Shown piece after piece: positions 10,601 to 23,800 of a stretch of 64,000 nucleotides of DNA; the stretch's first letter is position 1; every line of letters starts with the position of its first letter. The stretch is from Palaemon carinicauda (Eukaryota > Arthropoda > Malacostraca > Decapoda > Palaemonidae). The stretch spans positions 143,227,381-143,291,380 of the forward strand of contig NC_090731.1 of assembly GCF_036898095.1 (NCBI RefSeq). The letters are read 5' to 3'. The position numbers and the translations under genes were made by a program. Under the pieces are notes generated by a model that was not told where the DNA came from, made no database searches, and worked only from the letters and a program-made list of their open reading frames with translations.

Positions 10601-11209
10601 CCCTTTCTAATAGCAGCTCCTTCCACTAGGCGACGAACACCAACATCCTCACTCATAAAAATGACAAGAGGCACCATTCCAATTGATGTTGTGTCCTGGA
10701 ACGAATGAATGTGAAACAAGAGCATTATTCAATGCATGGAGTTCATAGGCCCTACGATGTTCAGAAAGTCTTACATCCAAACCCCGCCCACTTTCTCCAA
10801 AGTATTTCTGAGGGCAATTGGCACAGGGAATTTGATAAACACCGGGTGTTTTCCTAATACCATTGTTGTTATTTTTGCACACTAACCGATTTCTGATAGT
10901 ATTTTTAAAATTGAAAGCAATTTGAATTTCTTTTTGCTTACTATTTGCAAGATAGATATCTTCCAGTTTCGGATTGTAAGCTATGGATAAATACTTCTTA
11001 TTTTTTACCACATTAAGATTACCTGCTGCACTCGTACTGTAATATATTCGTTTTGCTTTAGAGACAGCTCTCTTCATGTTGTGATTGGGATATTTCAGAC
11101 CCTTAAAAACATTGAAGATATGCTGAAGCTCGAATTCTAAAAGTTCGGTATCACAAATACGAAGGTCTCTAAGACAGAAGTTGACAATAATATTCGCTTT
11201 TACCCTCAA
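10333..11209 (-). pseudogene. GIY-YIG endonuclease half of the Penelope polyprotein
   Basis: Frame 10649-11209 gives a linker and then GVYQIPCANCPQKYFGESGR followed by VRLSEHRRAYE. This is the GIY-YIG nuclease signature with the CxxC and YxGxxxR features typical of Penelope-like elements (here GVY and YFG). It continues in another frame from about 10725 to 10333 with FEGNKTFTDEDSF and the serine/threonine-rich tail also seen in the pseudo-LTR units. The nuclease nicks target DNA for priming. A frameshift separates it from the RT at about 11215, and another lies near 10690. The copy is not expected to be functional. Confidence 0.85.
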
Positions 11210-11221
11210 CGAATGAAAGGA

Positions 11222-11755
11222 TTAGAAATGAATGTACCCCTCAGCATTAGTATTTTTACGAAACACCGAAAATTTAAACCTGTTACTTACGTTATCTCTA
11301 ATAACCAAAACATCCAAAAGTGAAAGCTTATCTTCCTCCAGTTCAACAGTGGATTTTATAGAGGGTACAATGCTATTGGCATGGTCAACTAGTTGTTGTA
11401 GCCGTGCGTCGTCTCCTTTGAAAAGAATAAAGATATCATCAACAAATCGGACCCAGACCAGTGGCTTAATGTGTGGATCACTATGTTCTAAACTACTCTT
11501 CTCTAAAAACTCCATGCACAGATTGGACAAGATGGGCGATAATTTTGAGCCCATAGACACACCAAACAGTTGCTTATAACAAATATTGTTAAAGTAAAAG
11601 TGATTAGTAGATAGGCACAATCTAACTAATTCCAAAAAAGGTTCTAATGGAATGGGGATGTGTAACTGTTCTTCTAAAATCTTTGTCCTAAGGTTATCTA
11701 AAACATATTCCAAAGGAACATTGGTGAATAAAGCTGTGATGTCTAAACTAACCAT
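11222..11755 (-). pseudogene. Penelope-type reverse transcriptase, 5'-truncated
   Basis: The 177-residue fragment contains SLDITALFTNVP (first catalytic Asp region), FGVSMGSKLSPILSNLCMEF and WVRFVDDIFILF (the YVDD-equivalent, with the two catalytic Asp), then LSLLDVLVIR. These match palm motifs of Penelope-like RTs, which are close to telomerase RT. The N-terminal fingers are missing: just beyond the first Met the sequence switches to an inverted pseudo-LTR fragment at about 11760. The C-terminus passes into the endonuclease by frameshift. Confidence 0.9.
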
Positions 11756-11762
11756 TCTGCAG

Positions 11763-12111
11763 TGTCACCTATCTTTTATCCCAGATGACTGAGGTTACTA
11801 CAGCTTCAAGTCATGGCACCGATGGAGTGTGTGCTCAGCTGGAATCACCTGAACGACTACTTCGCCGCTCCAGCGGTCTCGCCAGCAGACACATCCGGAC
11901 AGGGATTACCTGACCACCACTTAGATCCATCCGCCTTGAACCAGTTATAATTATTATTTTTTTTTTTCACTGTTGTAACGCTCCCTCCATTGTTTGACCG
12001 TCGGTAGGACTGAAGAGAGATACAGAGCAGTATCCGAAAGTCTCTCCTTGTATATTTTTTACCGTTGTACAATGATATATTTTAACACTACTGTGGCTTT
12101 TGATTGTCAAT
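11763..12111 (+). repeat. Inverted Penelope pseudo-LTR fragment
   Basis: Plus-strand copy of the pseudo-LTR, running from the ATCCCAGATGACTGAGG tail to the outer GCCACAGTAGTGTTAAA end region. It carries a degraded hammerhead-like motif at about 12005-12051 in which stem II has lost a pair (GAGATAC against GTATCC). Inverted pseudo-LTRs at the 5' side are known in Penelope elements. Confidence 0.85.
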
Positions 12112-12139
12112 ATTATAGCCTCGTTACGGGTTCCTTAGT

Positions 12140-12545
12140 TCATTATTAATATTATTATTACTAGCCAAGCTACAACCCTAGTTGGAAAATCAAGATGCTA
12201 TAAGCCCAAGGGCTCCAATAGGGAAAAATAGCTCAGTGAGGAAAGGAAATAAGGAAATAAATAAATGATGCGAATAGATTAACAATAAATCATTCTAAAA
12301 ACAGTAACAACGTCAAAACAGATATGTCCTATATAAACTATTAACGTTAAAAAAACATATGTCATATGTAAACTATAAACAGACTCTTGTCAGCCTGGTC
12401 AACATGAAAACATTTGCTCCAACTTTGAACTTTTGAAGTTCTACTGATTCAACTACCCAATTAGGAAGATCTTTCCACACCTTATTACAACATTTTGAAG
12501 CAGCAGTGAAACATCACTCGCTTTCAAATCACGCAAGGAACTTGC
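12140..12545 (-). mobile_element. LINE 3' end with (ATT)n tail
   Basis: Read on the minus strand, the upstream part encodes in broken frame a typical LINE C-terminus (LKASDVSLLLQNVVI, then a V-V-E-S-like segment and a K-rich end). A 3' untranslated region follows, ending CCAACTAGGGTTGTAGCTTG and (ATT)n. Its last ~200 bp resemble the 3' end of the SINE at 38.67-39.38 kb. Confidence 0.65.
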
Positions 12546-12549
12546 CTTT

Positions 12550-15043
12550 TTTTTTTTCCTTGGAATAGTGGCATGATTTCTAGCGACCTTGCCTTTCATA
12601 TGAAAATTCTAGGGTTCAATCCCAGTATGAGGCTGAATTTATTTCTATGCTAGAACAAATTGTGTTTATTTTCACCCATATTGACTCATAAAAGGTAGTT
12701 CGAATTGAAAGCTATCGATTGTGTCACCAGGTGGTTTAGGAAGTCAGGAAAAATACCCTGTTATGAGACTGATGTCTCACTAGGTAAATCCTGAATGCAT
12801 TTAGCACTTAGGTTTTGACTCTTTTTAGACACTCTAGTGGTATCATTGGTAGCAACCTAGCCTTTCATATGTAAAGTCTGGGGTTCAATCCCAGTATGAG
12901 ATAGAACTTATTTCTAATTTAGCACCATATTGTGTTAATTTTCATCCATATTGACTCATTAGGGGTAATTTGAATTGAAGGCTATCAATTGTCACCAAGT
13001 GGGTCAGGATGTCGAGGAAAACTTGCTGGTATGAGACTGATGTCTCACCAGGTAAATCGTGAATGCATTTAGCACTTGGGTTCTGACTTAGTCCTTCTAG
13101 TGGCATGATTGGTAGCGACCTTGCTTTTCATATGAAAAGTCTAGGGTTCAAACCCAGTATGAGGTAGAAGTTATTTTTATTTTAGTGCGATGTTGTATTA
13201 TTTTTCTTCTATATTAACTCGGGTAATTCGAATTAAAAGCTATCAGCTGTCACCAGGTGGGTCAGGAATTCAGGGAAAACTCGTTGGTATGACGCTGATA
13301 TCTCATCAGGTAAATCCTGGATGCATTTAGCACTTAGGTTCTGACTTAGGCCTTCCAGTGGCATGATTGGTAGCAGTTTCCTTTCATATGAAAAGTCTAT
13401 GGTTCAATCCCAGTACAAAGTAGAATTTATTTCTATACTAGCATGATATTGCGATAATTTTCATCCATATTGACTCATTAGTGATAATTCGAATTGAAAG
13501 CTATCAATTGTGTCGTCAGGTGGGTCAGGATTTCATAGAAAACACTTTGGTATGAAACTTATGTCTCACCAGGTAAATCCTGGTAGCACTTAGGTTCTGA
13601 CTTGGGTCTTTTAGTGGCATGATTTGTAGCGACCTTGACTTTCATATGAAGAGTTTAGGGTTCAATCCCAGTCTGAGGCGCAAGTTATTTTTATTTTAGC
13701 GCGATATTGTATAAATTTTCATCTATGTTCACTCATTTGGGGGTAATTCGAATTAAAACCTATCAATTGTGTTACTAGGTGCGTGAGGAAGTATGGGAAA
13801 ACTCGGTGGTATGAGACTGATGTCTGGCCAGGTATTTCCTGAATGCATATAGCACTTGGGTTCTGATTTAGACCTTCAAGTGGCATGTTTGGTAACAACA
13901 TTGCCTTTCATATGAAAAGTCTAGGGTTCAATCCCAGTTTGAGGTAGAATTTAATTTCACTTTAGCACGATATTGTATCAATTTTCATCTAAATCAACTC
14001 ATTATAGGTAATTCGAATCAAAAGTTATCAATTTTGTCACCAGGTGGGTCAGGAAGTCTGGGAAAACTTGCTTGTATGAGACTGATGTCTTGCCAGGTAA
14101 ATCCTGAATGCATTTAGCACTTGGGTTCTGACTTAAACCTTCTACTGGCATGATTGATAGTGACCTTTCCTTTCAGATGAATAGTCTAGGGTTCAATGAC
14201 AGTATGAGGTAGAAGTTATTTTTATTTTACCGCGATATTAAATTAATTTCCATTCATATTGACTCTTTAGGGGTAATTAGAATTAAAAGCTATCAATTGT
14301 GTCACCAGAGGGGGTCAGGTAGTCGAGGAAAACTAGCTGGTATGAGACTGATTTCTCACCAGGTAAATCCTGAATGCATTTAGCACTTGGGTTCTGACTT
14401 AGACCTTCTACTGGTATGATTGGTAGCGACCTTTCCTTTCATATGAATAGTCTAGTGTTCAATGACAGTATGAGGTAGAAGTTATTTTTATTTTAACGCT
14501 ATATTAAATTATTTTCATTCATATTGACTCATTAGGGGTAATTCGAATTGAAAGCTATCAATTGTGTCACTGGGGGGGGGGGTGGTCAGGAATTCTGGGA
14601 AAACTAGCTGGTATGAGACTGATGTCTCACCACGTAAATCCCGAATGCATTTAGCACTTGGGTTCTGACTTAGACCTTCTACTGGCATGATTGGTAGTGA
14701 CCTTTCCTTTCATATGAATAGTCTAGGGTTCAATGACAGTATGAGGTAGAAGTTATTTTTATTTTAACGCGATATTAAATTAATTTTCATTCATATTGAC
14801 TCATTAGGGGTAATTCGAATTAAAAGCTATCAATTGTGTCCCGGGGGGGGGGGGGGGGGGGTCAGGAATTCTGGGAAAACTAGCTGGTATGAGACTGATG
14901 TCTCACCACATAAATCCTGAATGCATTTAGCACTTGGGTTCTGACTTAGACCTTCTACTGGCATCATTGGTAGTGACCTTTCCTTTCATATGAATAGTTT
15001 AGGGTTCAATGACAGTATGAGGTAGAAGTTATTTTTAATTTAA
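12550..15043 (+). repeat. tRNA-like satellite, block from left edge into core
   Basis: About nine to ten monomers. The first ones resemble the divergent edge copies with intact box B (GGTTCAATCCC). From about 14190 onward the box B reads GGTTCAATGAC, the preceding sequence becomes GACTTAGACCTTCTACTGG, and the G-run appears. The transition between subfamilies therefore falls inside this block. Confidence 0.9.
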
Positions 15044-17851
15044 CCCTGGATAGGTACGGTGGGTCGTTTGCGACCCCGAGCGTCAAAAAAAAACAGGTTT
15101 TTCTCACGTGACTCACCCCTGTGACTGAATTTGTGGGTGATCGACCTGCAGGAGGTGTCTCCCCTACACGCTCTAGTAGTGTCCAGATGTGCATTGCTGT
15201 AGCTGTACTCCTTCCCCGATTTCTGAGACGCGTCGGGGTCGTTCGCGTCCGAGTTTACCCTTCTGAGGTAGTTTGCATAATTATCAAAGTTATTACGTAT
15301 TATGAAATTATCGTAGAATGGTGCAACTTGTATAGGTTATCAGTTGTGGAAAGTCTTGGTGGATTGTTTGGCTACCATGTGCATGTTTTTTTTTTTTAGT
15401 TAAAATGTCGTTCATCACCACGAGGACCATTTTACCGCGAGTGCCCCTTTTTCATTTTTTTTCATTTTTTTGCCAAGTCATTTTTCCGTAAGATATTGCC
15501 AAATAGTGTCGTAAAACTTTTGCTTGTTTAGTGTTGGAAAGTGTGTCTAGATGATCTGGCTACCCATGCATGACTTTGTTTTTGTCAGATACGACGTAGT
15601 TATTGGTATATTGGGTATTTAACTGCGGTTACCAATTTCTGTTTTTTTTTCAATATTTGTAAAAATTACTACGTAGTAAGGAATTGCCGTATATTATTCA
15701 TTTTTTTTTCATGTTTATGTGTTGGAAAGTGTGCCTTGATGGTTGGGCTAACACGTGCATGTCTTTTTTTTTATCTGAGATGTCGTATATTAGAATGTCG
15801 GGCATTTTACCGCGAGTGTCCCTTTTTAATTTTTTTTAATTTTTTTGCCAAGTCATTTTTCCGTAAGATATTGCGAAATAGTGTCGTAAAACTTTTGCTT
15901 TTTTAATGTTGGAAAGTGTGTGTAGATGATCTGGCTACCCATGCGTGATTTTGTTTTTGTCAGATACGACGTAGTTATTGGTATATTGGGTATTTAACTG
16001 TGGTTGCCAATTTCTGTTTTTTTTTCAATATTTGTAAAAATTTACTCCGTAGTAAGGAATTGCCGTATATTATTGATTTTTTTTTCATGTTTGTGTTAGA
16101 AAGTGTGCCTTGATGGTTGGGCTAACACGTGCATGTCTTTTTTTTTTATCTGAGATGCCGTATATTAGAATGTTGGGCATTTTTCCGCGAGTGCCCCTTT
16201 TTATTTGTTTTGCATTTTTTTGCTTAGTCATGTTACCGTAAGGAATTGGCAAGTAGTGTCGCAAAACTTATATTTTTATAGTGTTGGAAAGTGTTTCTAG
16301 ATGATCTGGCTACCCATGCCTATTTTTTTTTTAGCCAGATATGGCGTATATATAAGTATGTGTTCGATTTTCCTGTGATTGCCATTTTTTCGTTTTTTCC
16401 CATTTCTTTCAAAATTACTACGTACTAAGGAACTATCACAGAGTAATATTTCATTTATATGTTTATTTGTCGGAAAATATGCCTTGATGGTTTGCCTAGC
16501 ACGTGGCTGAAATTTTTTTTTTCTGAAATGCCGTATATTAGAATGGCCATTTTTCCACGAGTGCCCCTTTTTATTTGTTTTGCATTTTTTTGCTTAGTCA
16601 TGTTACCGTAAGGAATTGGCAGGTAGTGTCGCAAAACTTATATTTTTATAGTGTTGGAAAGTGTTTCTAGATGATCTGGCTACCCATGCCTATCTTTTTT
16701 TTTAGCCAGATATGGCGTATATATAGGTATGTGTTCGATTTTCCGGTGATTGCCATTTTTTCGTTTTTTCCCAATTCTTTCAAAATTACTACGTACTAAG
16801 GAACTATCACAGAGTAATGATTCCTCTAGATGTTTATTTGTCGGAAAATTTTGTTTACTTTTTTTTTGATTGAATATCATCAAATTTTTTTAGCTAAAAT
16901 ATTGTTTTACATTTTTTTTTTTCGATTTTATTTCTCTTCAAAAAAAATTTTTTGGGTCAGAATTTTAATTTTATATTCGTAAAATAATCGACAATTATCC
17001 AGCAACCCACCATACAATTTTTATGCATATCCAATAATAATTAGATTAGTAAATAACACCTTGAAATTGACATACCCTTCCTACATTTCAAGTGGCAGAT
17101 TAGGGAGTCTGAGTCAGTGTGGTTGGCGGCCATTTTGTGGACATATCCGAAGCGTAAGCTGCCCTATCTATATATATTCTTGTTCCCTATAGAATTTGTG
17201 ATATTTTGGTATATTTTTACCTGCATAAATATCATATTATATATTAAATATATGTATTTTTTTACGAAATTTCCAAGTACTCAAAAAATTACCTTTAGAT
17301 ATGGCCCCTGATATAAATGTAATTTACAAAATAATGAAGATTTTTTTACATATTTCAATTTTAGGATAACATATGTTTATTCCCTAAAAAAATTAGCCAC
17401 TTCCTATTTCATTTGGGTACCCAAAAAAATTCATGAAATTTGGACAATTTTTTTTGGCCAAAAAAAGTTACCCTTTTTTTCTCATTTCAGATCTTCACCT
17501 CCATGGGTCTGACTTCATCCAAAATACATCAAGATGTGTCCTAAACATTCAAGAATCAATTCCTAAAAGGATTTGTGTATATATGTATAAACTTTTTTTT
17601 TATGAATTTTTAAGTCAGGTCTTTTTTTTTTCTACTTAATTTTTTAAAATATTTATAATAAATAGTTTTTCTGCAGATGAGTAGTATTTATCTTTACAGT
17701 TGTTTTAAGCATTCATTGAAGTTTTTTTTTGGCAAAAGAAAAAAGGAGGTTACTGCAAAAACTGATTTTTCAAGAATTTTTTTTGGCGTCGGGGTCGTTC
17801 GCGTCCGAGTATACCCTTAAAGGGGTGTCCGAGGACCGTACCTATCCAGGG
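15044..17851 (+). mobile_element. Non-coding piggyBac-type element, copy 1 (2808 bp)
   Basis: Flanked by TTAA at 15040-15043 and 17852-17855. The terminal inverted repeats are CCCTGGATAGGTACGGT at the left and the same by reverse complement at the right. Removing it restores a satellite monomer (ATTTTAACGCGATATTAAATT pattern). TTAA duplication plus CCC...GGG ends are the piggyBac signature. No transposase-like reading frame is present, so it depended on another source of enzyme. Near the left end GGGTCG-TTTG-CGACCC forms a perfect hairpin. Most of the interior is an array of ~185-bp repeats. Confidence 0.88.
15340..16860 (+). repeat. Internal ~185-bp tandem repeats of piggyBac-type copy 1
   Basis: A phrase around GTTGGAAAGTGTGTC...GGCTACCCATGC recurs near 15533, 15907, 16273 and 16642 (spacing 366-376 bp). 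A related alternating phrase (GGAAAGTGTGCCTTGATGG) lies between them near 15720, 16090 and 16455, and an earlier one is near 15345. The array is thus a dimeric ~370-bp repeat of two diverged ~185-bp halves. Poly-T and poly-A tracts recur in each. Confidence 0.75.
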
Positions 17852-20800
17852 TTAACGCGACATTAAATTAATTTTCCTTCATATTGACTCATTAGGGGTA
17901 ATTTGAATTAAACCTATCAATTGTGTCACGGGGGGGGGGGGGTGGTCAGGGATTCTGGGAAAACTAGCTGGTATGAGACTGATGTCTCACCACGTAAATC
18001 CTGAATGCATTTAGCACTTGGGTTCTGACATAGACCTTCTACTGGCATGATTGGTAGTGACCTTTCCTTCCATATGAATAGTCTAGGGTTCAATGACAGT
18101 ATGAGGTAGAAGTTATTTTTACTGTGATTTTGAATTAATTTTCATTCATATTGACTCATTAGGGGTAATTCGAATTAAAAGCTATCAATTGTGTCACGGG
18201 GAGGGGGGGGGGGTGTCACGAATTCTGGGAAAACTAGTTGGTATGAGACTGATCTCACCACGTAAATCCTGAATGCATTTAGCACTTGGCTTCTGACTTA
18301 GACCTTCTACTGGCATGATTGGTAGTGACCTTTCCTTTCATATGAATAGTCTAGGGTTCAATGACAGTATGAGGTAGAAGTTATTTTTATTTTACCGCGG
18401 ACAGTATGAGGTAGAGGTTATTTTTATTTTACCGCGATATTGAATTAATTTTTGTTCATATTGACTCATTAGAGGTAATTCGAATTAAAAGCTATCAATT
18501 GTTTAATCAAGGGGGTCAGGAAGTCGGGGATAACTAGCTGGTATGAGACTGATGTCTTGCCAGGTAAATCCTGAATGCATTTAGCACTTGGGTTCTGACT
18601 TAGACCTTCTACTGGCATGATTGGTAGTGACCTTTCCTTCCATATGAATAGTCTAGGGTTCAATGACAGTATGAGGTAGAAGTTATTTTTACTGTGATTT
18701 TGAATTAATTTTCATTCATATTGACTCATTAGGGGTAATTCGAATTAATAGCTATCAATTGTGTCACGGGGAGGGGGGGGGGGTGTCAGGAATTCTGGGA
18801 AAACTAGTTGGTATGAGACTGATCTCACCACGTAAATCCTGAATGCATTTAGCACTTGGCTTCTGACTTAGACCTTCAACTGGCATGATTGGTAGTGACA
18901 TTTCCTTTCATATGAATAGTCTAGGGTTCAATGACAGTATGAGGTAGAAGTTATTTTTATTTTACTGCGGACAGTATGAGGTAGGAGTTATTTTTATTTT
19001 ACTGCGGACAGTATGAGGTAGGAGTTATTTTTATTTTACCGCGATATTGAATTAATTTTTGTTCATATTGACTCACTAGGGGTAATTCGAATTAAAAGCT
19101 ATCAATTGTGGCAACAAGGGGGTCTGGAAGTCGGGGAAAACTAGCTGGTATGAGACTGATGTCTCACCAGGTAAATCCTGAATGCAATTAGCACTTGGGT
19201 TCTGACTTAGACCTACTGGCATGATTGGTAGTGACCTTTCCTTTCATATGAATAGTCTAGGGTTCAATGACAGTATGAGGTAGAAGTCATTTTTATTTTA
19301 CCGCGATATTGAATTAATTTTCATTCATATTGACTCATTAGGGGCAATTCGAATTAAAAGCTATCAATTGTTTCACCAGGGGGGTCAGGAAGTCGAGGAA
19401 AACTAGCTGGCATGAGACTGATGTCTCACCAGGTAAATCCTGAATGCATTTAGCACTTGGGTTCTGACTTAGACCTTCTACTGGCATGATTGGTAGCAAC
19501 CTTTCCTTCCATATGAATAGTCTAGGGTTCAATGACAGTATGAGGTAGAAGTTATTTTTATTTTACCGCGATATTGAATTAATTTTCATTCATATTGACT
19601 CACTAGGGGTAATTCGAATTAAAAGCTATCAATTGTGTCACCCGGGGGGTCAGGAAGTCGGGGAAAACTCGCTGGTATGAGACTGATGTCTCACCAGGTA
19701 AATCCTGAATGAATTAAGCACTTGGGTTCTGACTTAGACCTTCTACTGGCATGATTGGTAGTGACCTTTCCTTTCATATGAATAGTCTAGGGTTCAATGA
19801 CAGTATGAGGTAGAAGTTACTTTTATTTTACCGCGATATTAAATTAATTTTCATTCATATTGACTCATTAGGAGTAATTCGAATTAAAAGCTATCAATTG
19901 TGTCACCAGGGGGTCAGGAAGTCTGGGTAAACTAGCTGGTATGAGACTGATGTCTCACCAGGTAAATCCTGAATGCAATTAGCACTTGGGTTCTGACTTA
20001 GACCTACTGGCATGATTGGTAGTGACCTTTCCTTTCATATGAATAGTCTAGGGTTCAATGACAGTATGAGGTAGAAGTCATTTTTATTTTACTGCGATAT
20101 TGAATTAATTTTCATTCATATTGACTCATTAGGGGCAATTCGAATTAAAAGCTATCAATTGTTTCACCAGGGGGGTCAGGAAGTCGAGGAAAACTAGCTG
20201 GCATGAGACTGATGTCTCACCAGGTAAATCCTGAATGCATTTAGCACTTGGGTTCTGACTTAGACCTTCTACTGGCATGATTGGTAGCGACCTTTCCTTC
20301 CATATGAATAGTCTAGGGTTCAATGACAGTATGAGGTAGAAGTTATTTTTATTTTACCGTGATATTGAATTAATTTTCATTCTTATTGACTCATTAGAGG
20401 TAATTCGAATTAAAAGCTATCAATTGTTTCACCAGGGGGTCAGGAAGTCGGGGAAAACTCGCTGGTATGAGACTGATGTCTCACCAGGTAAATCCTGAAT
20501 GCATTTAGCACTTGGGTTCTGACTTAGACCTTCTACTGGCATGATTGGTAGTGACCTTCCCTTACATATGAATAGTCTAGGGTTCAATGACAGTATGAGG
20601 TAGAAGTCATTTTTATTTTACCACGATATTGAATTAATTTTCATTCATATTGTCTCATTATGGGTAATTCGAATTAAAAGCTATCAATTGTGTCACGGGG
20701 GGAGGGGGGGGTCAGGAAGTTGGGGAAAACTAGCTGGTATGAGACTGATGTTTCACCAGGTAAATCCTGAATGCATTTAGCACTTGGGTTTTGACTTAGA

Positions 20801-23800
20801 CCTTCTACTGGCATGATTGGTAGCGACCTTCCCTTTCATATGAATAGTCTTAGGTTCAATGACAGTATGAGTTAGTTATTTTTATTTTATCGCGATATTG
20901 AATTAATTTTCGTTCCAATTTGACTCATTAGTGGTAATTCGAAATAAAAGCTATCAATTGTGTCACCAGGGGGGTCAGGAAGTCGGGGAAAACTAGCTGG
21001 TATGAGACTGATGTCTCACCAGTAAATCCTGAATGCATTTATCACTTGGGTTCTGATTTAGACCTTCTACTGGCATGATTGGTAGCGACCTTCCCTTTCA
21101 TATGAATAGTCTTGGGTTCATTGACAGTATCAGGTAGAAGTTGTTTTATTTTACCGCGATATTGAATTAATTTTCATTCATACTGACTCACTAGGGGTAA
21201 TTCGAATTAAAAGCTATCAATTGTGTCACTAGGGGGGTCAGGAAGTCGGGGAAAACTAGCTGGTATGAGACTGATGTCTCGTCAGGTAAATCCTGAATGC
21301 ATTTAGTACTTGGGTTCTGACTTAGACCTTCTACTGGCATGATTGGTAGTGACCTTTCCTTTCATATGAATAGTCTAGGGTTCATTGACAGTGTGAGGTA
21401 GAAGTTATTTTATTTTACCGCGATATTGAATTAATTTTCATTCATACTGACTCACTAGGGGTAATTCGAATTAAAAGCTATCAATTGTGTCACCAGGGGG
21501 GTCAGGAAGTCGGGGAAAACTAGCTGGTATGAGACTGATGTCTCACCAGGTAAATCCTGAATGCATTTAGCTCTTGGGTTCTGACTTAGACCTTCTACTG
21601 GCATGATTGGTAGTGACCTTTCCTTTCATATGAATTTTCTAGGGTTCAATGACAGTATGAGGTAGAAGTTATTTTTATTTTACCGCTGACAGTATGAGGT
21701 AGAAGTTATTTTTATTTTATCGCCATATTGAATTTGTTTTCATTCATATCGACTCATTAGAGGTAATTCGAATTAAAAGCTATCAATTGTGTCACTAGGG
21801 GGGTCAGGAAGTCGGGGAAAACTAGCTGGTATGAGACTGATGTCTCACCAGGTAAATCCTGAATGCATTTAGCACTTGGGTTCTGACTTAGACCTTCTAC
21901 TGGCATGATTGGTAGTGACCTTTCCTTTCATATGAATAGTCTAGGATTCAATGACAGTATGAGTTAGAAGTTGTTTTTATTTTACCGTGATATTGAATTA
22001 ATTTTCATTCATATTGACTCATTAGGGGTAATTCGAATTAAAAGCTATCAGTTGTGTCACCAGGTGGGTTAGGAAGTCTGGGAAAACTAGCTGGTATGAG
22101 ACTAATTTCTCACCAGGTAAATCCTGAATGCATTTAACGCTAGGGTTCTGACTTAGACCTTCTACTGGCATGATTAGTAGTGACCTTTCCTTTCATATGA
22201 ATTTTCTAGGGTTCAATGACAGTATGAGGTAGAAGTTATTTTTATTTTACCGCTGACAGTATGAGGTAGAAGTTATTTTTATTTTACTGTGATATTGAAT
22301 TAATTTTCATTCATATTGACTCATTAGGGGCAATTCGAATTAAAAGCTATCAATTGTTTCACTAGGGGGGTCAAGAAGTCGGGGAAAACTAGCTGGTATG
22401 AGACTGATGTCTCACCAGGTAAATCCTGAATGCATTTAGCACTTGGGTTCTGACTTAGACCTTCTACTGGCATGATTGGTAGTGACCTTCCCTTTCATAT
22501 GAATAGTCTACTGTTCAATGACAGTGTGAGTTAGAAGTTGTTTTTATTTTACCGCGATATTGAATTAATTTTCATTCATATTGACTCATTAGGGGTAATT
22601 CGAATTAAAAGTATCAATTGTGTCACCAGGTGGGTTAGGAAGTCTGGGAAAACTAGCTGGTATGAGACTGATTTCTCACCAGGTAAATCCTGAATGCATT
22701 TAACACTAGGGTTCTGACTTAGACCTTCTACTGGCATGATTGGTAGTGACCTTTCCTTTCATATGAATATTCTAGGGTTCAATGACAGTATGAGGTAGAA
22801 GTCATTTTTATTTTACCACGATATTCAATTAATTTTCATTCATATTGTCTCATTATGGGTAATTCGAATTAAAAGCTATTGTGTCACGGGGGGAGGGGGG
22901 GGGGTCAGGAAGTCGGGGAAAACTAGCTGGTATGAGACTGATGTTTCACCAGGTAAATCCTGAATGCATTTAGCACTTGGGTTCTGACTTAGACCTTCTA
23001 CTGGCATGATTGGTAGCGATCTTCCCCTTCATATGAATAGTCTTGGTTTCAATGACAGCATGAGTTAGTTATTTTTATTTTATCGCGATATTGAATTAAT
23101 TTTCGTTCCAATTGACTCATTAGGGGTAATTCGAAATAAAAGCTATCAATTGTGTCACCAGGGGGGTCAGGAAGTCGGGGAAAACTAGCTGGTATGAGAC
23201 TGATGTCTCACCAGTAAATCCTGAATGCATTTAGCACTTGGGTTCTGACTTAGACCTTCTACTGGCATGATTGGTAGCGACCTTCCCTTTCATATGAATA
23301 GTCTAGGGTTCAATGACAGTATGAGTTAAAGTTATTTTTATTTTATCGCGATATTGAATTAATTTTCGTTCCAATTGACTCATTAGGGGTAATTCGAAAT
23401 AAAAGCTATCAATTGTCACCAGGGGGGTCAGGAAGTCGGGGAAAACTAGCTGGTATGAGACTGATGTCTCGTCAGGTAAATCCTGAATGCATTTAGTACT
23501 TGGGTTCTGACTTCGACCTTTTACTGGCATGATTGGTAGTGACCTTTCCTTTCATATGAATAGTCTAGGGTTCATTGACAGTATGAGGTAGAAGTTATTT
23601 TATTTTACCGCGATATTGAATTAATTTTCATTCATACTGACTCACTAGGGGTAATTCGAATTAAAAACTATCAATTGTGTCACCAGGGGGTTCAGGAAGT
23701 CGGGGAAAACTAGCTGGTATGAAGACTGATGTCTCACCAGGTAAATCCTGAATGCATTTAGCACTTGGGTTCTGACTTAGACCTTCTACTGGCATGATTG

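Larger units (their letters stand above)
6510..12112 (-). mobile_element. Penelope-like retroelement with tandem and inverted pseudo-LTRs
   Basis: The element is on the minus strand. From right to left it has an inverted pseudo-LTR (11763-12111), a 5'-truncated reverse transcriptase, a GIY-YIG endonuclease, and then four head-to-tail pseudo-LTR units (to about 6595). Its outer ends at ~6550-6600 and ~12060-12105 share inverted sequence (around AAAGCCACAGTAGTGTTAAA). This RT plus GIY-YIG plus tandem/inverted LTR arrangement is characteristic of Penelope-like elements. A piggyBac element at 7767-10125 interrupts it. An (ATT)n tract lies at the left edge. Confidence 0.85.

Noticed and set aside
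15006..17639. Reading frames of 60-130 residues in the non-coding piggyBac copies
   Set aside because: Low-complexity, poly-Phe/Lys-rich, with no transposase motif. They lie in the ~185-bp repeats or AT-rich tail.
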